From Pseudonocardiales bacterium (GTDB lineage: Bacteria; Actinomycetota; Actinomycetes; Mycobacteriales; Pseudonocardiaceae), in the NCBI GenBank assembly GCA_023252195.1, contig JAHEXI010000003.1, forward strand, positions 186,001-250,000: a DNA stretch of 64,000 nucleotides. Direction: 5' to 3'. Shown here piece by piece: positions 1-8,252 of this stretch (position 1 is its first letter; every line of letters begins with the position of its first letter). Under the pieces are notes generated by a model. It saw nothing but the letters and a program-made list of their open reading frames with translations. It did no database searches and had not been told where the DNA came from. The position numbers and the translations under genes are program-made.

Positions 1-303
1 AGTGTCCGGGAGTTTCGGGCTGGGCTGGCCGGGGTCTTGAAGCAGGTCAATGAGCCGGGTGGTGGCCCGGTGTTGGTCGGGCCTCATCGGAAGCCGGAGG
101 CCGTGGTCATGTCCGTGTCGCAGTACGAGGCGTTGCGGGAGGCCGCCGAACGTCGGCGCGCCGTCGAGTCCGCGCTGGGATCGCTGCGGGCCGAGGGGCT
201 GGAGCCGACTCTGGAGGGCCAGGAGTTGCTTGAGGGCATCGTCGAGGGGCGGCTGACGACGGCCGAGGCTCGGAAGCGAATTTTGGCGCGCTACGGTACG
301 TGA
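1..303 (+). CDS. Phd-type antitoxin with VbhA-like C-terminus (5' partial)
   Basis: This is the antitoxin of the downstream Fic toxin. The reading frame is open to base 1, and the first in-window residues (SVREFR..L..VL..V) are the start of a Phd/YefM fold, so the true start lies upstream of the window. The middle (residues about 25-45, PEAVVMSVSQYEAL) completes the Phd-like DNA-binding/dimer domain. The C-terminal 45 residues resemble the VbhA antitoxin domain (S-L-R-A-E-G-L-E-P...TTAEARKRILARY). They contain the class I Fic inhibitory pattern S/T-x-x-x-E-G at bases 181-198. In known VbhA proteins the Glu of that motif reaches into the Fic active site and blocks ATP positioning. The stop overlaps the Fic start by 4 bases, implying coupled translation. 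Autoregulation by the Phd part is inferred, not seen. Confidence 0.8.
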   Translation, partial: SVREFRAGLAGVLKQVNEPGGGPVLVGPHRKPEAVVMSVSQYEALREAAERRRAVESALGSLRAEGLEPTLEGQELLEGIVEGRLTTAEARKRILARYGT

Positions 304-881
304 CCGGCGATCCGTACGTCGATCCGCAGACGGGTGTCCTGCGCAACCGGCTCGGTGTCACCGACGCCGACGAGCTCACCCGTGTCGAGTCCGACCTCAC
401 TGTCGTGCAGCTGGTGGACCTGGAGCGACGACACCTGCCCGGCGGATACGACCTACCCCACCTGCAGGAGTTCCACCGGTTCCTGTTCGGTGATGTCTAT
501 GACTGGGCTGGCGAGCTGCGCACCGTGACTATCGCCAAAGGGGACCTGTTCTGCCTGCCGGAGAACATCGCCTCGTTTTCGCAGGATGTCTTTCGAGCGC
601 TGGACCGCGAGGACTTCCTCCGGGGCCGCGAGCGCGCCGAGTTCGTCGTGGGGCTGGCCGAGCATCTAGCCAACGTCAACGCGGTCCATCCCTTTCGCGA
701 TGGCAACGGTCGAACCCAACGGGCGTTCTTCGGTCAGCTGGCCCGCGATGCCGGGTACCGGATCGACTGGTCAACGATGGACCGGGAGACCAACCTCGCA
801 GCCTCAAGGGCATCAATTCGAGGAAACGAAGCCCAACTGCGCGCGATGCTGGACCAGCTCGTAGATCAGCCTGGTGAGTAG
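300..881 (+). CDS. Fic family AMP-transferase toxin
   Basis: A 193-residue Fic-domain protein that probably transfers AMP to a target protein hydroxyl; the target is unknown. The Fic motif HPFRDGNGR starts at His130 and is intact: catalytic His, the acidic residue that binds Mg, and the GNGR anion hole. Upstream, LPHLQEFHRFLFGDVYDWAG is the usual N-terminal helix and flap region of small bacterial Fic toxins (class I, inhibitor supplied in trans). No inhibitory S/TxxxE helix is seen inside the protein itself, which fits with its presence in the neighbouring antitoxin. The GTG start overlaps the antitoxin stop (GTGA). It is likely a toxin-antitoxin module rather than a housekeeping Fic enzyme. 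Confidence 0.9.
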   Translation: MTGDPYVDPQTGVLRNRLGVTDADELTRVESDLTVVQLVDLERRHLPGGYDLPHLQEFHRFLFGDVYDWAGELRTVTIAKGDLFCLPENIASFSQDVFRALDREDFLRGRERAEFVVGLAEHLANVNAVHPFRDGNGRTQRAFFGQLARDAGYRIDWSTMDRETNLAASRASIRGNEAQLRAMLDQLVDQPGE

Positions 882-965
882 AGGAATCGCAGCCAGGCGG
901 ACAGCATCCGGCCCAGCGCTGTGCCGTCGGTCGTGGATGCTGTGCTGCGGTTTCCCATCGTTGGC

Positions 966-1929
966 TCAGCAGCGTAGTGGGTTGTGTAGTGGGGTGCGGG
1001 TGGGGTCGATGATTGCGGGTGGGATGAATTCGACGTGGCCGTGGTCGATGAGGATGTCCCAGCCGGTGTGGTGCACGTGCCGGTGATGCGTTTCACAGAG
1101 CAGAACGCAATTTTCGACGCTGGTTTCACCATTGTCGATCCAGTGTCGACAGTGATGCGCCTGACATCTTCCCGGGGGTTGATCGCAGCCGGGGAAAGCG
1201 CATCCGCGGTCTCGGGCGACGAGCGCGCGGCGGATGGCTAGCGGGACGGTCCGCATAGCGCGACCGACGTCGAGTGGCTCGGATTTCCCACCCAGGACGA
1301 CCGGGATGATTTTCGCGTCACACGCCCACCGCCGGGCCTCCGCGGCGCTGAGCAGCGGGGGCGGGTTGTGGCTGGTCGCGGGGTTCGGGGCCGTCGGGGT
1401 CGAGGTGCGCGAGGATGTGTTGGCCGATCCGGTGCAGTGACGTGGAGTTAAACGACCGGGCATGGCGAGCGAGCTCAGTCTCGGCGGCGTCGCGGTCGGT
1501 GGCGCTGACGTCGGTGGGGATCGCGCCCATCGTCTCGGTGATCACCCGTACTTGCGCCGGACCGATTTCCCCAGCGGCCAGCGCCGCAGCGGTGTTTGGC
1601 AGCAACGGGGCGAGGACCTCACCGATCAACGCACGGCGCGGAGCGAGCTGGGTGGCGTGGGTGACTCGGGTGCCGGCCTCGGTCGGTGACAGGTTCAACA
1701 TCCCGGCGAGGAGTTGTTTGGTGTTGCGGAACCCGGTGGTGACCGCAATGTTGCGGCATTCTAGTTCCGCGACGGTATCCAGCATCACCGAATACACCAT
1801 CCGTGACACCGATTCAATATCTCGAACGTGCGCCGGCAACCCCGCGTCGTCGCAGTCGACGATGACGCGACGCCACTGGTCGAGGCAAGCGGCGATTGCC
1901 TGCTTCGTATCCAGTCGGGTCACTATCAC
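966..1929 (-). pseudogene. DUF222-HNH endonuclease, internally deleted and frameshifted (copy 1)
   Basis: This is a member of the multicopy DUF222/HNH family related to mycobacterial 13E12 repeat proteins. The N-terminal half (from a GTG near 1929 or 1923) encodes a DUF222 helical region ending near HLDPDGPEP. The C-terminal half lies in another frame and begins near SAAEARRWACDAK. It carries a full HNH site with GCDQPP, AHH, EN.VLLC..HH and VHH. The two frames overlap at about 1318-1463, and roughly 100-150 codons that normally join them are missing. The middle part that is missing here is retained in the second copy near 43.3-44.0 kb, which shows the family's normal structure. It is probably nonfunctional unless the HNH half is expressed separately. 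Confidence 0.8.
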
Positions 1930-2382
1930 GGAACCATTGTCGCACCCACCCCTGACAATCTTGCGGCTCAACCACGGCCGCCTGCATGAGGATTCCGGTC
2001 TTCGTGTAGCCGCTGTTGGATGCTGATTGTTCGGATACTCCCGGGTGTTTCCCAGCGGGACGGCGTTCTCCGGCCCACACCCGCGTGGCGGACAGATCGG
2101 AGTGCAGCCACACGTGCTCGGTACGCATGCGAGCGTGGCTTCGGTCGCAGCGGCCTTTGGCTGATCAGTGCGCGCGTGGCCGATACCTCGAACCAAGCCT
2201 GCGTAGGGTGAGCCTCATCAGGACGTCGCAAAACGCTGCCAACGGTCGCAAGCGAGCACGCGGCTCACTCGCCCCGACGATCATCCTGCGGGACCGGCTG
2301 AGCCCGTGCGACGTCGGGGACAGGACCGCATTGGTGGTGAAGCGCAGCAACCGAACGGCAGACATTTTCCACGGAAGGGATC
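1930..2382. other. Intergenic region without a recognised gene
   Basis: About 450 bases separate the decayed HNH gene from the methyltransferase. Overlapping open frames exist on both strands, but their protein sequences are arginine/serine-rich shadows with no recognisable family. They lack good ribosome binding sites. The promoter of the downstream methyltransferase must lie here or in the HNH remnant, but I could not identify convincing -35/-10 boxes. Confidence 0.5.
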
Positions 2383-3426
2383 ATGAAAATGGATACTGAG
2401 CTGCCCGAGGATCTAAACCCGTCGCGTATCATGCAGGTCGGCATGGGATTTTACGCGTCGAAGACGCTGTTGTCCGCAGTGGAGCTGCAGCTGTTCACCA
2501 AACTCGGTACTGAGGCGATGACCGGCGAGCAGATCGGCGAACTCCTCAAGCTACATCCGCGTGCGATCTACGACTTTCTCGATACGCTCGTTGCACTCGG
2601 GTTCCTGCACCGCAACGGGGACGGCCGCGACGGACACTATCGCAATACTGCCGAGACTGCGGCGTTTCTGGACAAGCGCAGCCGCACCTACATCGGTGGC
2701 ATCCTAGAGATGGCGAACGTCCGACTGTACCGCTATTGGGGCGATCTCACCGAGGCGCTGCAGTCCGGTCAACCCCAGAACGAAACCAAGTACACCGGCA
2801 AGTCGATGTTCGACGAGCTCTACGGTGATCCGGCCAAATTAGAGCAGTTCATGGCGGCGATGGACGCCGTCCAGTTCGGCAACGCCCACGCGCTGGCCGA
2901 AAAGTTCGACTTCTCACGTTATGACACCATCTGCGACGTCGGTGGAGCCACTGGGCAGCTCTGCACGGTCCTCGCCGCACGCCACCCGCACCTTCATTGC
3001 ATCAGCTTCGACCTCCCCGCTGTCGCACCGATTGCTACGAAGACTATCGCCGCCGCGGGTCTGGCGCACCGCGTGGAAACCGCCTCGGGTGATTTCTTCA
3101 CCGATCCTCTGCCCCGGGCAGACGTCATCACGATGGGAAACATCTTGCACGACTGGAATCTGGGCCGAAAGCTGGATCTCATCCGGTCGGCCTATACGGC
3201 CCTGCCCGAGGGTGGCGCATTCATCGTCATCGAGGAGATCATTGACGACGCCCGGCGCGACAATGCCCGCGGCCTGATGATATCCCTCAATATGCTCATC
3301 GAGTTCGGCGATGCTTTCAACTTCACCGGCGACGACTTCGCCGGATGGTGCCGGGGAGTGGGCTTCCGACGAGTTGACCTGCTGCCGCTGGCTGGTTCCT
3401 CCAGCGCCGGCATCGCCTACAAGTAG
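2383..3426 (+). CDS. SAM-dependent O-methyltransferase (dimerisation domain plus Rossmann fold)
   Basis: A 347-residue class I methyltransferase of the acetylserotonin/hydroxyindole O-methyltransferase type. Residues about 15-90 form the winged-helix dimerisation domain (LLSAVELQLFTKL...PRAIYDFLDTLVALGFL). The SAM-binding motif DVGGATGQL is near residue 185. The HDW motif, whose His is the usual catalytic base, is at His256, followed by VIEEII. The substrate is unknown; relatives modify polyketides, hydroxylated aromatics or carotenoid-like compounds, and no biosynthetic cluster surrounds it. GGAAGG at 2373-2378 could serve either ATG 2383 or ATG 2389, and the second has the better spacing. 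It stands alone, with a terminator-like hairpin downstream. Confidence 0.8.
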   Translation: MKMDTELPEDLNPSRIMQVGMGFYASKTLLSAVELQLFTKLGTEAMTGEQIGELLKLHPRAIYDFLDTLVALGFLHRNGDGRDGHYRNTAETAAFLDKRSRTYIGGILEMANVRLYRYWGDLTEALQSGQPQNETKYTGKSMFDELYGDPAKLEQFMAAMDAVQFGNAHALAEKFDFSRYDTICDVGGATGQLCTVLAARHPHLHCISFDLPAVAPIATKTIAAAGLAHRVETASGDFFTDPLPRADVITMGNILHDWNLGRKLDLIRSAYTALPEGGAFIVIEEIIDDARRDNARGLMISLNMLIEFGDAFNFTGDDFAGWCRGVGFRRVDLLPLAGSSSAGIAYK

Positions 3427-3507
3427 CCGCCACGGACACAGCTTGCCCGCGGGCGAGTCGACGTCCGCCAGTGGCGAGCCGTCGCACGGCCGGCCGGTTG
3501 CGATGAG

Positions 3508-3534
3508 CGGCGGCGCGGGACTTCGGCGCCGCCG
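3508..3534 (+). terminator. Hairpin downstream of the methyltransferase
   Basis: A 9-bp perfect stem (CGGCGGCGC / GCGCCGCCG) with a 9-base loop lies 80 bases after the methyltransferase stop. There is no U tract, which is common for actinobacterial intrinsic terminators. Confidence 0.5.
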
Positions 3535-3912
3535 ATACCGCTACACCGGGATAGCGATCGCTGACAGTCCGCAATTAGTCGTTTGCCGCTGCGCCTGCAG
3601 ATCGACCGTTGGTCGCTGATCGGATCTAGTGCGGTGGCGATGCAACACTAAAGCGGATATCCTACACCCAAGTGAGTTAAGTACGTCTCACTGATTGTTA
3701 CCGCACAAGCCGGGTTGGAGGTGAAGATGACCCCCGTTTGCATCATCGCGCCCGCTACCGCGGGCTTTCCCCGCGGTGTAGAGATCGGCCAGCGCAGGTC
3801 GGGCTGCTGCCGGCCAACAACCGGCTGACGTCGCCCGACCAATCGGACGGTACCCCGTTGATCGACCGCTCGGCGGGACGTACCAGCCGTTGAGCCACCG
3901 CTGGAGGTCCGC
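3535..3912 (+). promoter_or_regulatory. Leader of the GGDEF-EAL gene with two inverted repeats
   Basis: No gene is supported in this stretch. It contains AGTGAG-N10-CTCACT (3672-3693), an operator-like inverted repeat, and an 8-bp GC stem ACCGCGGG/CCCGCGGT (3757-3777). These could control or attenuate transcription into the cyclic-di-GMP enzyme gene. I compared the region by eye with cyclic-di-GMP riboswitch consensus elements and saw no convincing match. Confidence 0.35.
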
Positions 3913-6492
3913 GTGCATGCTAGATGGCGTCCGTCGGGCGCCTTACTAACGGGCGGACGAGCCTTAGCATCGAATGCCTTCGTGGCTACCCTCGCGCTCG
4001 CCGCGGGGGTAGCGGGGGCTGCCGTGGTGGCGACAGTTCCCCTCCAACCAAATGCCGGCACCCTGCTCGGCGGCCTCGGGTTAGCGGCGGCGTTCGGAAT
4101 CGCACGATTCTTGGCGATCGAGGTCGACGTCCACCGCGATACCGCGCGGATAACTCCCACCGAGATCCCGCTGGTCTTCGGTCTGCTGTACCTACCTGGC
4201 CCGGTGGTGCTGGCGTCTTACGTCGGTGTGGTGCTAGCAGCCCGGCTGCTCCGCCGGGATACCTGGTCCAAGCTGCTGTTCAACGTCTCCTATGCCACCC
4301 TCACCATCGCGATCACCGAGCTGCTGGCCAGCTTGGCCTTCGAGCCGACCTGGCCGTGGTTGCCGCGGTGGCTCGCGGTGCTCGCCGGATTCGTCATCGC
4401 TCACGCCATCACGTCGTCGTTGACGTGGGCGTTCATCGTGCTGCTGGACCACCGACGTCCGGGCGAGAGCGCGCGCCCGGTGATGCACCTCTACCTCACC
4501 GGCCTGCTCAACGCCGCGCTCGGGGTCACCGCCGCGGAAACAGTGCGGATGGTGCCGTGGGGCACGCTACTGGTCGGCCTGCTGACGGTGACGGTGGCCG
4601 TGGTGTACCGCGCCTACTACGGGCTGCTCCGCGACCACCGCGACCTCGGCGTGCTCAACGATCTCAGCCTGCGAGTGACTGTGGTCGGACGAGGCGGAGT
4701 CGGGCAGGGTGGCGATGACGATGAGCCGGAACTGGATAAGGATGCCTGGAGCAGCGCCATGGAGCTGGCCCGCGTGCAGCTCAACGCCACCCGCGTAGTG
4801 CTGCACCGGATGCCCGCCCAGGGCGGCCTGCACACCGTGGTGGCTGGTCTGCCGCTGCCCCGTCCGCTATCGCAGCACGACCTCAACGCTGTACTGCGAG
4901 CCGAGCCTTCGACCGGTACCGGGCAGCTGCGGCGTCTGGCCGACACCAGTTCGGATCCGGTTATCGCCGCAGCCTTGACCGCGAGGGCAGCCTCGGAGGT
5001 GCTCGTGGCACCGCTGCGCGGTGCTGGGCAATTGCTCGGCGTGATCGAGGTGCATGACCGGCAGAGTCGGTTGCGTCGCTTCGGGGCAGCCGATGAGCGG
5101 CTGGTCCAAACGATGGCCAGCCATCTGGCTACCGCGCTGGACAACTGCCGGCTGCTCGCCCAGCTACGCCACGACGCCTACCACGACAGCCTCACCAACC
5201 TGCGTAATCGGCTCGGTTTCCGGGAGGCCGCCGCTGAGGTGCTCCGGCGGGATGTGACGCCGTGCGCGGTGATCGTCGTCGAACTCGGGTTGCTGTCGTC
5301 GGTCAATGACGCACTGGGTCACGTCTGGGGCGATCGTGTCGTGCTGGGGGCGGGGGAGCGGCTTCGCCGCATCCTGCCGGCCCAGGTGATCATCGCCCGG
5401 CTGGAGCGGGACACGTTTGCCGCGCTACTGGTCAATGTCGGGGCACCGGGCGCGGTGGCGATGGCCGAACAGGTACAGGCAGCGCTCAGCGCGCCGTACC
5501 CGGTCGACAAGCTCGCCGTGGAATGCACTGCCGTGGTGGGAGTGGCGTGCACCGGGATCGAACCCACCCGGGACGCCGACACCCTGCTCCAACGGGCCGA
5601 CGTGGCGTTGCATGCTGCACGCGGTGGAGACGCAACGGTGCGCAACTACCTACCCAGCATGGGTCAGGTCCTGCTGCGCCGATTCCAGCTAGTCACGCAG
5701 TTCCGGCAGGCGCTGGACACCGGGCAGGTCGACGTGCACTTCCAGCCGCAGCTGGCGCTGCCCACCCGTCAGGTGATCGGGGTGGAGGCGCTGGTGCGCT
5801 GGCACCATCCGGAGTTCGGGATGGTCGACCCGGGGGAGTTCGTCACCCTCGTCGAGACCACCGGTCTGATCGATCCACTCACCGACTACGTGCTCGACCG
5901 CTCCCTGGCGCAGTGTCGAAGCTGGCTCGACCGTGGGCTGTCACTGTCGGTCGCAGTCAACCTCTCGGTGCGTAACCTGGCCGACACCGAGTTCCCGCGC
6001 CGGGTGACCGACGCTCTGACCCGGCACCGAGTGCCTCCGGCACTGCTGAGTTTCGAGCTCACCGAGTCGGCGGTGATGGGCGATCCGGAGCGGGCTTTGC
6101 CGGTGTTGCGCGGGCTGCACGGTCTGGGTGTGCGCATCGCGGTGGATGACTTCGGTACCGGGTACTCGTCGCTGGCCTACCTGCGTCGCTTGCCGGTCGA
6201 CGAGGTCAAGATCGACAAGAGTTTTGTCATGGGGCTGTCCAGTGATCTGGGTGACCTCGCGGTGGTCCGCGCCATCGTCGATCTCGGCCACTCGCTCGGA
6301 TTGATCGTCGTCGCGGAGGGCGTCGAGCAGGACGCCACCCGGGACCAGCTGGTGGAGATGGGCTGCGACGTCGCGCAGGGCTTCCTGATCTCCCGCCCGC
6401 TCGGGGCGGACCGCTTCGACGCCTGGTTGGCCGCCCGGACCGTCCGTGCCCTCGGAGCGCGTGAGGAGACTGTCCTCACCCTGGTCGGGTAG
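3913..6492 (+). CDS. Membrane GAF-GGDEF-EAL protein, probable cyclic-di-GMP phosphodiesterase
   Basis: An 859-residue signalling protein. About 240 N-terminal residues hold several hydrophobic helices and form a membrane sensor. A GAF-like domain covers roughly residues 275-415. The GGDEF domain (about 420-585) keeps DSLTNLRNR and VNDALGH, but the catalytic loop reads RLERDTFA instead of GGDEF and the metal-binding DLD is replaced, so cyclase activity is unlikely. The EAL domain (from about 600) has EALVRW near 625, ELTES, DDFGTGYSSLAYL, KIDKSF, EGVE and QGFLISRPL, and appears intact. It therefore probably hydrolyses cyclic-di-GMP, perhaps using the degenerate GGDEF as a GTP sensor. The GTG start is tentative; GGAGG lies 8 bases upstream. 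The gene is monocistronic. Confidence 0.85.
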   Translation: MHARWRPSGALLTGGRALASNAFVATLALAAGVAGAAVVATVPLQPNAGTLLGGLGLAAAFGIARFLAIEVDVHRDTARITPTEIPLVFGLLYLPGPVVLASYVGVVLAARLLRRDTWSKLLFNVSYATLTIAITELLASLAFEPTWPWLPRWLAVLAGFVIAHAITSSLTWAFIVLLDHRRPGESARPVMHLYLTGLLNAALGVTAAETVRMVPWGTLLVGLLTVTVAVVYRAYYGLLRDHRDLGVLNDLSLRVTVVGRGGVGQGGDDDEPELDKDAWSSAMELARVQLNATRVVLHRMPAQGGLHTVVAGLPLPRPLSQHDLNAVLRAEPSTGTGQLRRLADTSSDPVIAAALTARAASEVLVAPLRGAGQLLGVIEVHDRQSRLRRFGAADERLVQTMASHLATALDNCRLLAQLRHDAYHDSLTNLRNRLGFREAAAEVLRRDVTPCAVIVVELGLLSSVNDALGHVWGDRVVLGAGERLRRILPAQVIIARLERDTFAALLVNVGAPGAVAMAEQVQAALSAPYPVDKLAVECTAVVGVACTGIEPTRDADTLLQRADVALHAARGGDATVRNYLPSMGQVLLRRFQLVTQFRQALDTGQVDVHFQPQLALPTRQVIGVEALVRWHHPEFGMVDPGEFVTLVETTGLIDPLTDYVLDRSLAQCRSWLDRGLSLSVAVNLSVRNLADTEFPRRVTDALTRHRVPPALLSFELTESAVMGDPERALPVLRGLHGLGVRIAVDDFGTGYSSLAYLRRLPVDEVKIDKSFVMGLSSDLGDLAVVRAIVDLGHSLGLIVVAEGVEQDATRDQLVEMGCDVAQGFLISRPLGADRFDAWLAARTVRALGAREETVLTLVG

Positions 6493-6560
6493 CCTGCTGA
6501 CGTTGTGTAGACTTATCGTCGCTCGTTCACTCGGGCGCTGCTGGACTGTGCCGGTTGGTT

Positions 6561-6588
6561 GACTGTGTTGGTTTGACTGTGTTGGTTT
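6561..6588. repeat. Perfect 14-bp tandem duplication before tRNA-Thr
   Basis: The unit GACTGTGTTGGTTT occurs twice head to tail, and a partial third copy (GGACTGTGCCGGTTGGTT) begins at about 6543. It lies 17 bases upstream of the tRNA-Thr 5' end, in the probable leader or promoter-proximal region. Confidence 0.8.
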
Positions 6589-6604
6589 GAAAACCTGTGG
6601 TGTT

Positions 6605-6677
6605 GCCCCAATAGCTCAGACGGCAGAGCGTCTCCATGGTAAGGAGAAGGTCTACGGTTCGATTCCGTATTGGGGCT
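6605..6677 (+). tRNA. thrT: tRNA-Thr (GGT)
   Basis: A 73-base cloverleaf. The acceptor GCCCCAA pairs with TTGGGGC, the D-arm starts AGCTCAGACGG, the anticodon stem CTCC/GGAG holds anticodon GGT, and the T-arm contains GGTTCGATTCC. CCA is not encoded. It is followed by tRNA-Met and rpmG, the same order as in mycobacteria. Confidence 0.95.
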
Positions 6678-6733
6678 CGTGGGAGGCTCGCCTGGCGAAG
6701 GCGGCGTTAGCTGCAGGCGGGGGACCTCTTGAA

Positions 6734-6806
6734 GGCGGTGTAGCTCAGTCGGAAGAGCAAGCGGCTCATAATCGCTGTGTCGCCGGTTCGAGTCCGGCCA
6801 CCGCTA
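6734..6806 (+). tRNA. metT: tRNA-Met (CAT), elongator type
   Basis: A 73-base cloverleaf. The acceptor GGCGGTG pairs with CACCGCT (first pair G-T), the anticodon loop CTCATAA carries CAT, and the T-arm contains GGTTCGAGTCC. CCA is not encoded. The near-regular acceptor stem, rather than the mismatched first pair plus GGG/CCC anticodon stem of initiators, indicates the elongator species. Confidence 0.93.
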
Positions 6807-6888
6807 CAATCAGTTCGGCGCGGCAGTGCTGGCCGCAGCGGACCCCACTGCAGATGTTCGATGACAGCTCGGCGAGAGAGAGGCACCC

Positions 6889-7053
6889 GTGGCCGCCACT
6901 GATGTTCGGCCCAAGATCACCTTGGCGTGCGAGGAGTGCAAGCACCGCAACTACATCACCAAGAAGAACCGGCGCAACGATCCGGACCGGCTCACGATTC
7001 GCAAGTACTGCCCGAACTGCAACAAGCACCGGGCCCACCGCGAGACTCGCTGA
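6889..7053 (+). CDS. rpmG: 50S ribosomal protein L33
   Basis: A 54-residue zinc-ribbon ribosomal protein of the large subunit. Its sequence has the L33 signature: CEECKHRNY followed by [12 protein letters not shown] and a second knuckle, KYCPNCNKH, giving a C-x2-C...C-x2-C zinc site. It starts with GTG at 6889, preceded by GAGAGAGAGG. It lies directly after tRNA-Met and 17 bases before hadA. The same arrangement (rpmG2-hadA) occurs in mycobacteria. Retention of all four cysteines marks the zinc-dependent form, which in many actinobacteria is swapped for a cysteine-free paralogue under zinc starvation; whether such a paralogue exists is not visible here. Confidence 0.95.
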   Translation: MAATDVRPKITLACEECKHRNYITKKNRRNDPDRLTIRKYCPNCNKHRAHRETR

Positions 7054-7070
7054 GCCAGCTGCCTGCACAG

Positions 7071-7532
7071 ATGGCACTGGATCCGTCATTCGTCGGCCGG
7101 TGCTTCCCCGTAGCGGGTACCTATCAGGTGGCCCGCGAGAAGATTCGCGAATTTGCCGACGCCATCGGGGACAACGACGAGATCTACCGGGATCCCAGCG
7201 TGGCCCGAGGCTGTGGCTACTGCGATGTGATCGCCCCACCCACATTTGCGATCATCCTGGCTTTTCGAGGCCAGCAAGCGTTGGTCTGCGACCCCGAACT
7301 CGGCTTGGACTACCACCGGATGGTGCACGGTAACCAGTCGTTCACGCACCACCGCCCGATCCGGGCCGGCGACGAACTGGTTGCGACGCTCCATGTCGAC
7401 GGTGTCCGCACTATGGGGGGCAACGACATGCTCACGGTGCGCTGCGAGATCACTGACAGTGCCGGCGACCCGGTGACGACGGCACTGTCCATGCTGGTCT
7501 TCCGTCACTCGGACGCGGAGCAGGACCGGTGA
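7071..7532 (+). CDS. hadA: HadA-like (3R)-hydroxyacyl-ACP dehydratase subunit
   Basis: A 153-residue hot-dog-fold protein of the FAS1-type dehydratase N-domain family. The sequence has FADAIGDNDEIYRD, APPTFAIIL and MVHGNQSFTHHRPIRAGD, typical of HadA/HadC substrate-binding subunits. As in those, the catalytic Asp/His pair of hydratase 2 is absent, so it should need HadB. ATG 7071 is chosen because it gives the usual HadA N-terminus (LDPSFVGR); upstream in-frame codons run back into rpmG. Its stop overlaps the hadB start (GTGA). The pair dehydrates beta-hydroxyacyl-ACP in the type II fatty acid synthase; in mycobacteria this is for mycolate, while here the product is unknown. Confidence 0.85.
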   Translation: MALDPSFVGRCFPVAGTYQVAREKIREFADAIGDNDEIYRDPSVARGCGYCDVIAPPTFAIILAFRGQQALVCDPELGLDYHRMVHGNQSFTHHRPIRAGDELVATLHVDGVRTMGGNDMLTVRCEITDSAGDPVTTALSMLVFRHSDAEQDR

Positions 7533-7954
7533 GCCGTCGCCGCCGCGGCGAGGTCGTCGAGGGCGATGAACTGCCCGGCTTGCAGGTTCGGGTCACCCGG
7601 GCGGACCTAGTCCGCTATGCCGGGGCCTCCGGTGACTTCAACCCAATTCACTGGAACGAACGAGCCGCTCAGGAGGTTGGACTACCCGACGTCATCGCGC
7701 ACGGAATGCTCACCATGGCCCTGGCCAGCCGGCTGGTGACGACCTGGGCCGGTGACCCCGGGGCGGTGGTGAACTACTCAGTGCGCTTCATCCGCCCGAT
7801 CGTCGTACCCGACGATGCTAAGGGGGCGCTCGTCGAATTTTCCGGCAAGGTGGTGCGACGCGTCGACGAGGGCACCGTCGTGGTCGCCATCACAGCGCGC
7901 TGCGCCGCCCAGTCCGTACTCGGCCAAGCCACCGCCACCGTCGCGCTGGCCTGA
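7529..7954 (+). CDS. hadB: HadB-like MaoC dehydratase, catalytic subunit
   Basis: A 141-residue MaoC hot-dog protein. The hydratase-2 catalytic motif is clear (SGDFNPIHWNERAAQEVGLPD, with active Asp and His), followed by VIAHGMLTM and the strand VNYSVRFIRPIVVPDD. It forms the active half of a heterodimer with the upstream HadA-like protein, to which it is translationally coupled by a 4-base overlap. Mycobacteria have a third gene, hadC, between hadB and tRNA-Trp; here tRNA-Trp follows after about 170 bases with no such gene. The reaction is dehydration of (3R)-hydroxyacyl chains to trans-2-enoyl chains. Confidence 0.88.
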   Translation: MSRRRRGEVVEGDELPGLQVRVTRADLVRYAGASGDFNPIHWNERAAQEVGLPDVIAHGMLTMALASRLVTTWAGDPGAVVNYSVRFIRPIVVPDDAKGALVEFSGKVVRRVDEGTVVVAITARCAAQSVLGQATATVALA

Positions 7955-8126
7955 ACGTCGAGCGGCGCGTTGCCGCGTGGCCAACGGGGTAGTTGGAGCG
8001 CACGGACTTCGGTGGCCTACACTCTGGTGCCGGGGATGCCAGCGGATCTCCCGTGCCCGGTGATGGCCGTGGCCCGGGCTATTATGGTGGTGCCCGTAGT
8101 ACGGCGTCTGCATAGACGTCCGGTAA

Positions 8127-8199
<73 letters not shown>

Positions 8200-8252
8200 C
8201 GTAGGCCCAAACCCGGCGAAGACCCAACCCGGCGAAGCGGAGGATCACCAGC

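Noticed and set aside
2016-2399. An open frame of 127 codons before the methyltransferase
   Set aside because: Its composition is arginine/serine-rich, it overlaps the methyltransferase start, and it has no family resemblance or ribosome site.
3648-3912. Cyclic-di-GMP riboswitch upstream of the GGDEF-EAL gene
   Set aside because: No stretch resembles the conserved core of the known cyclic-di-GMP riboswitch classes by eye; only simple inverted repeats are present.
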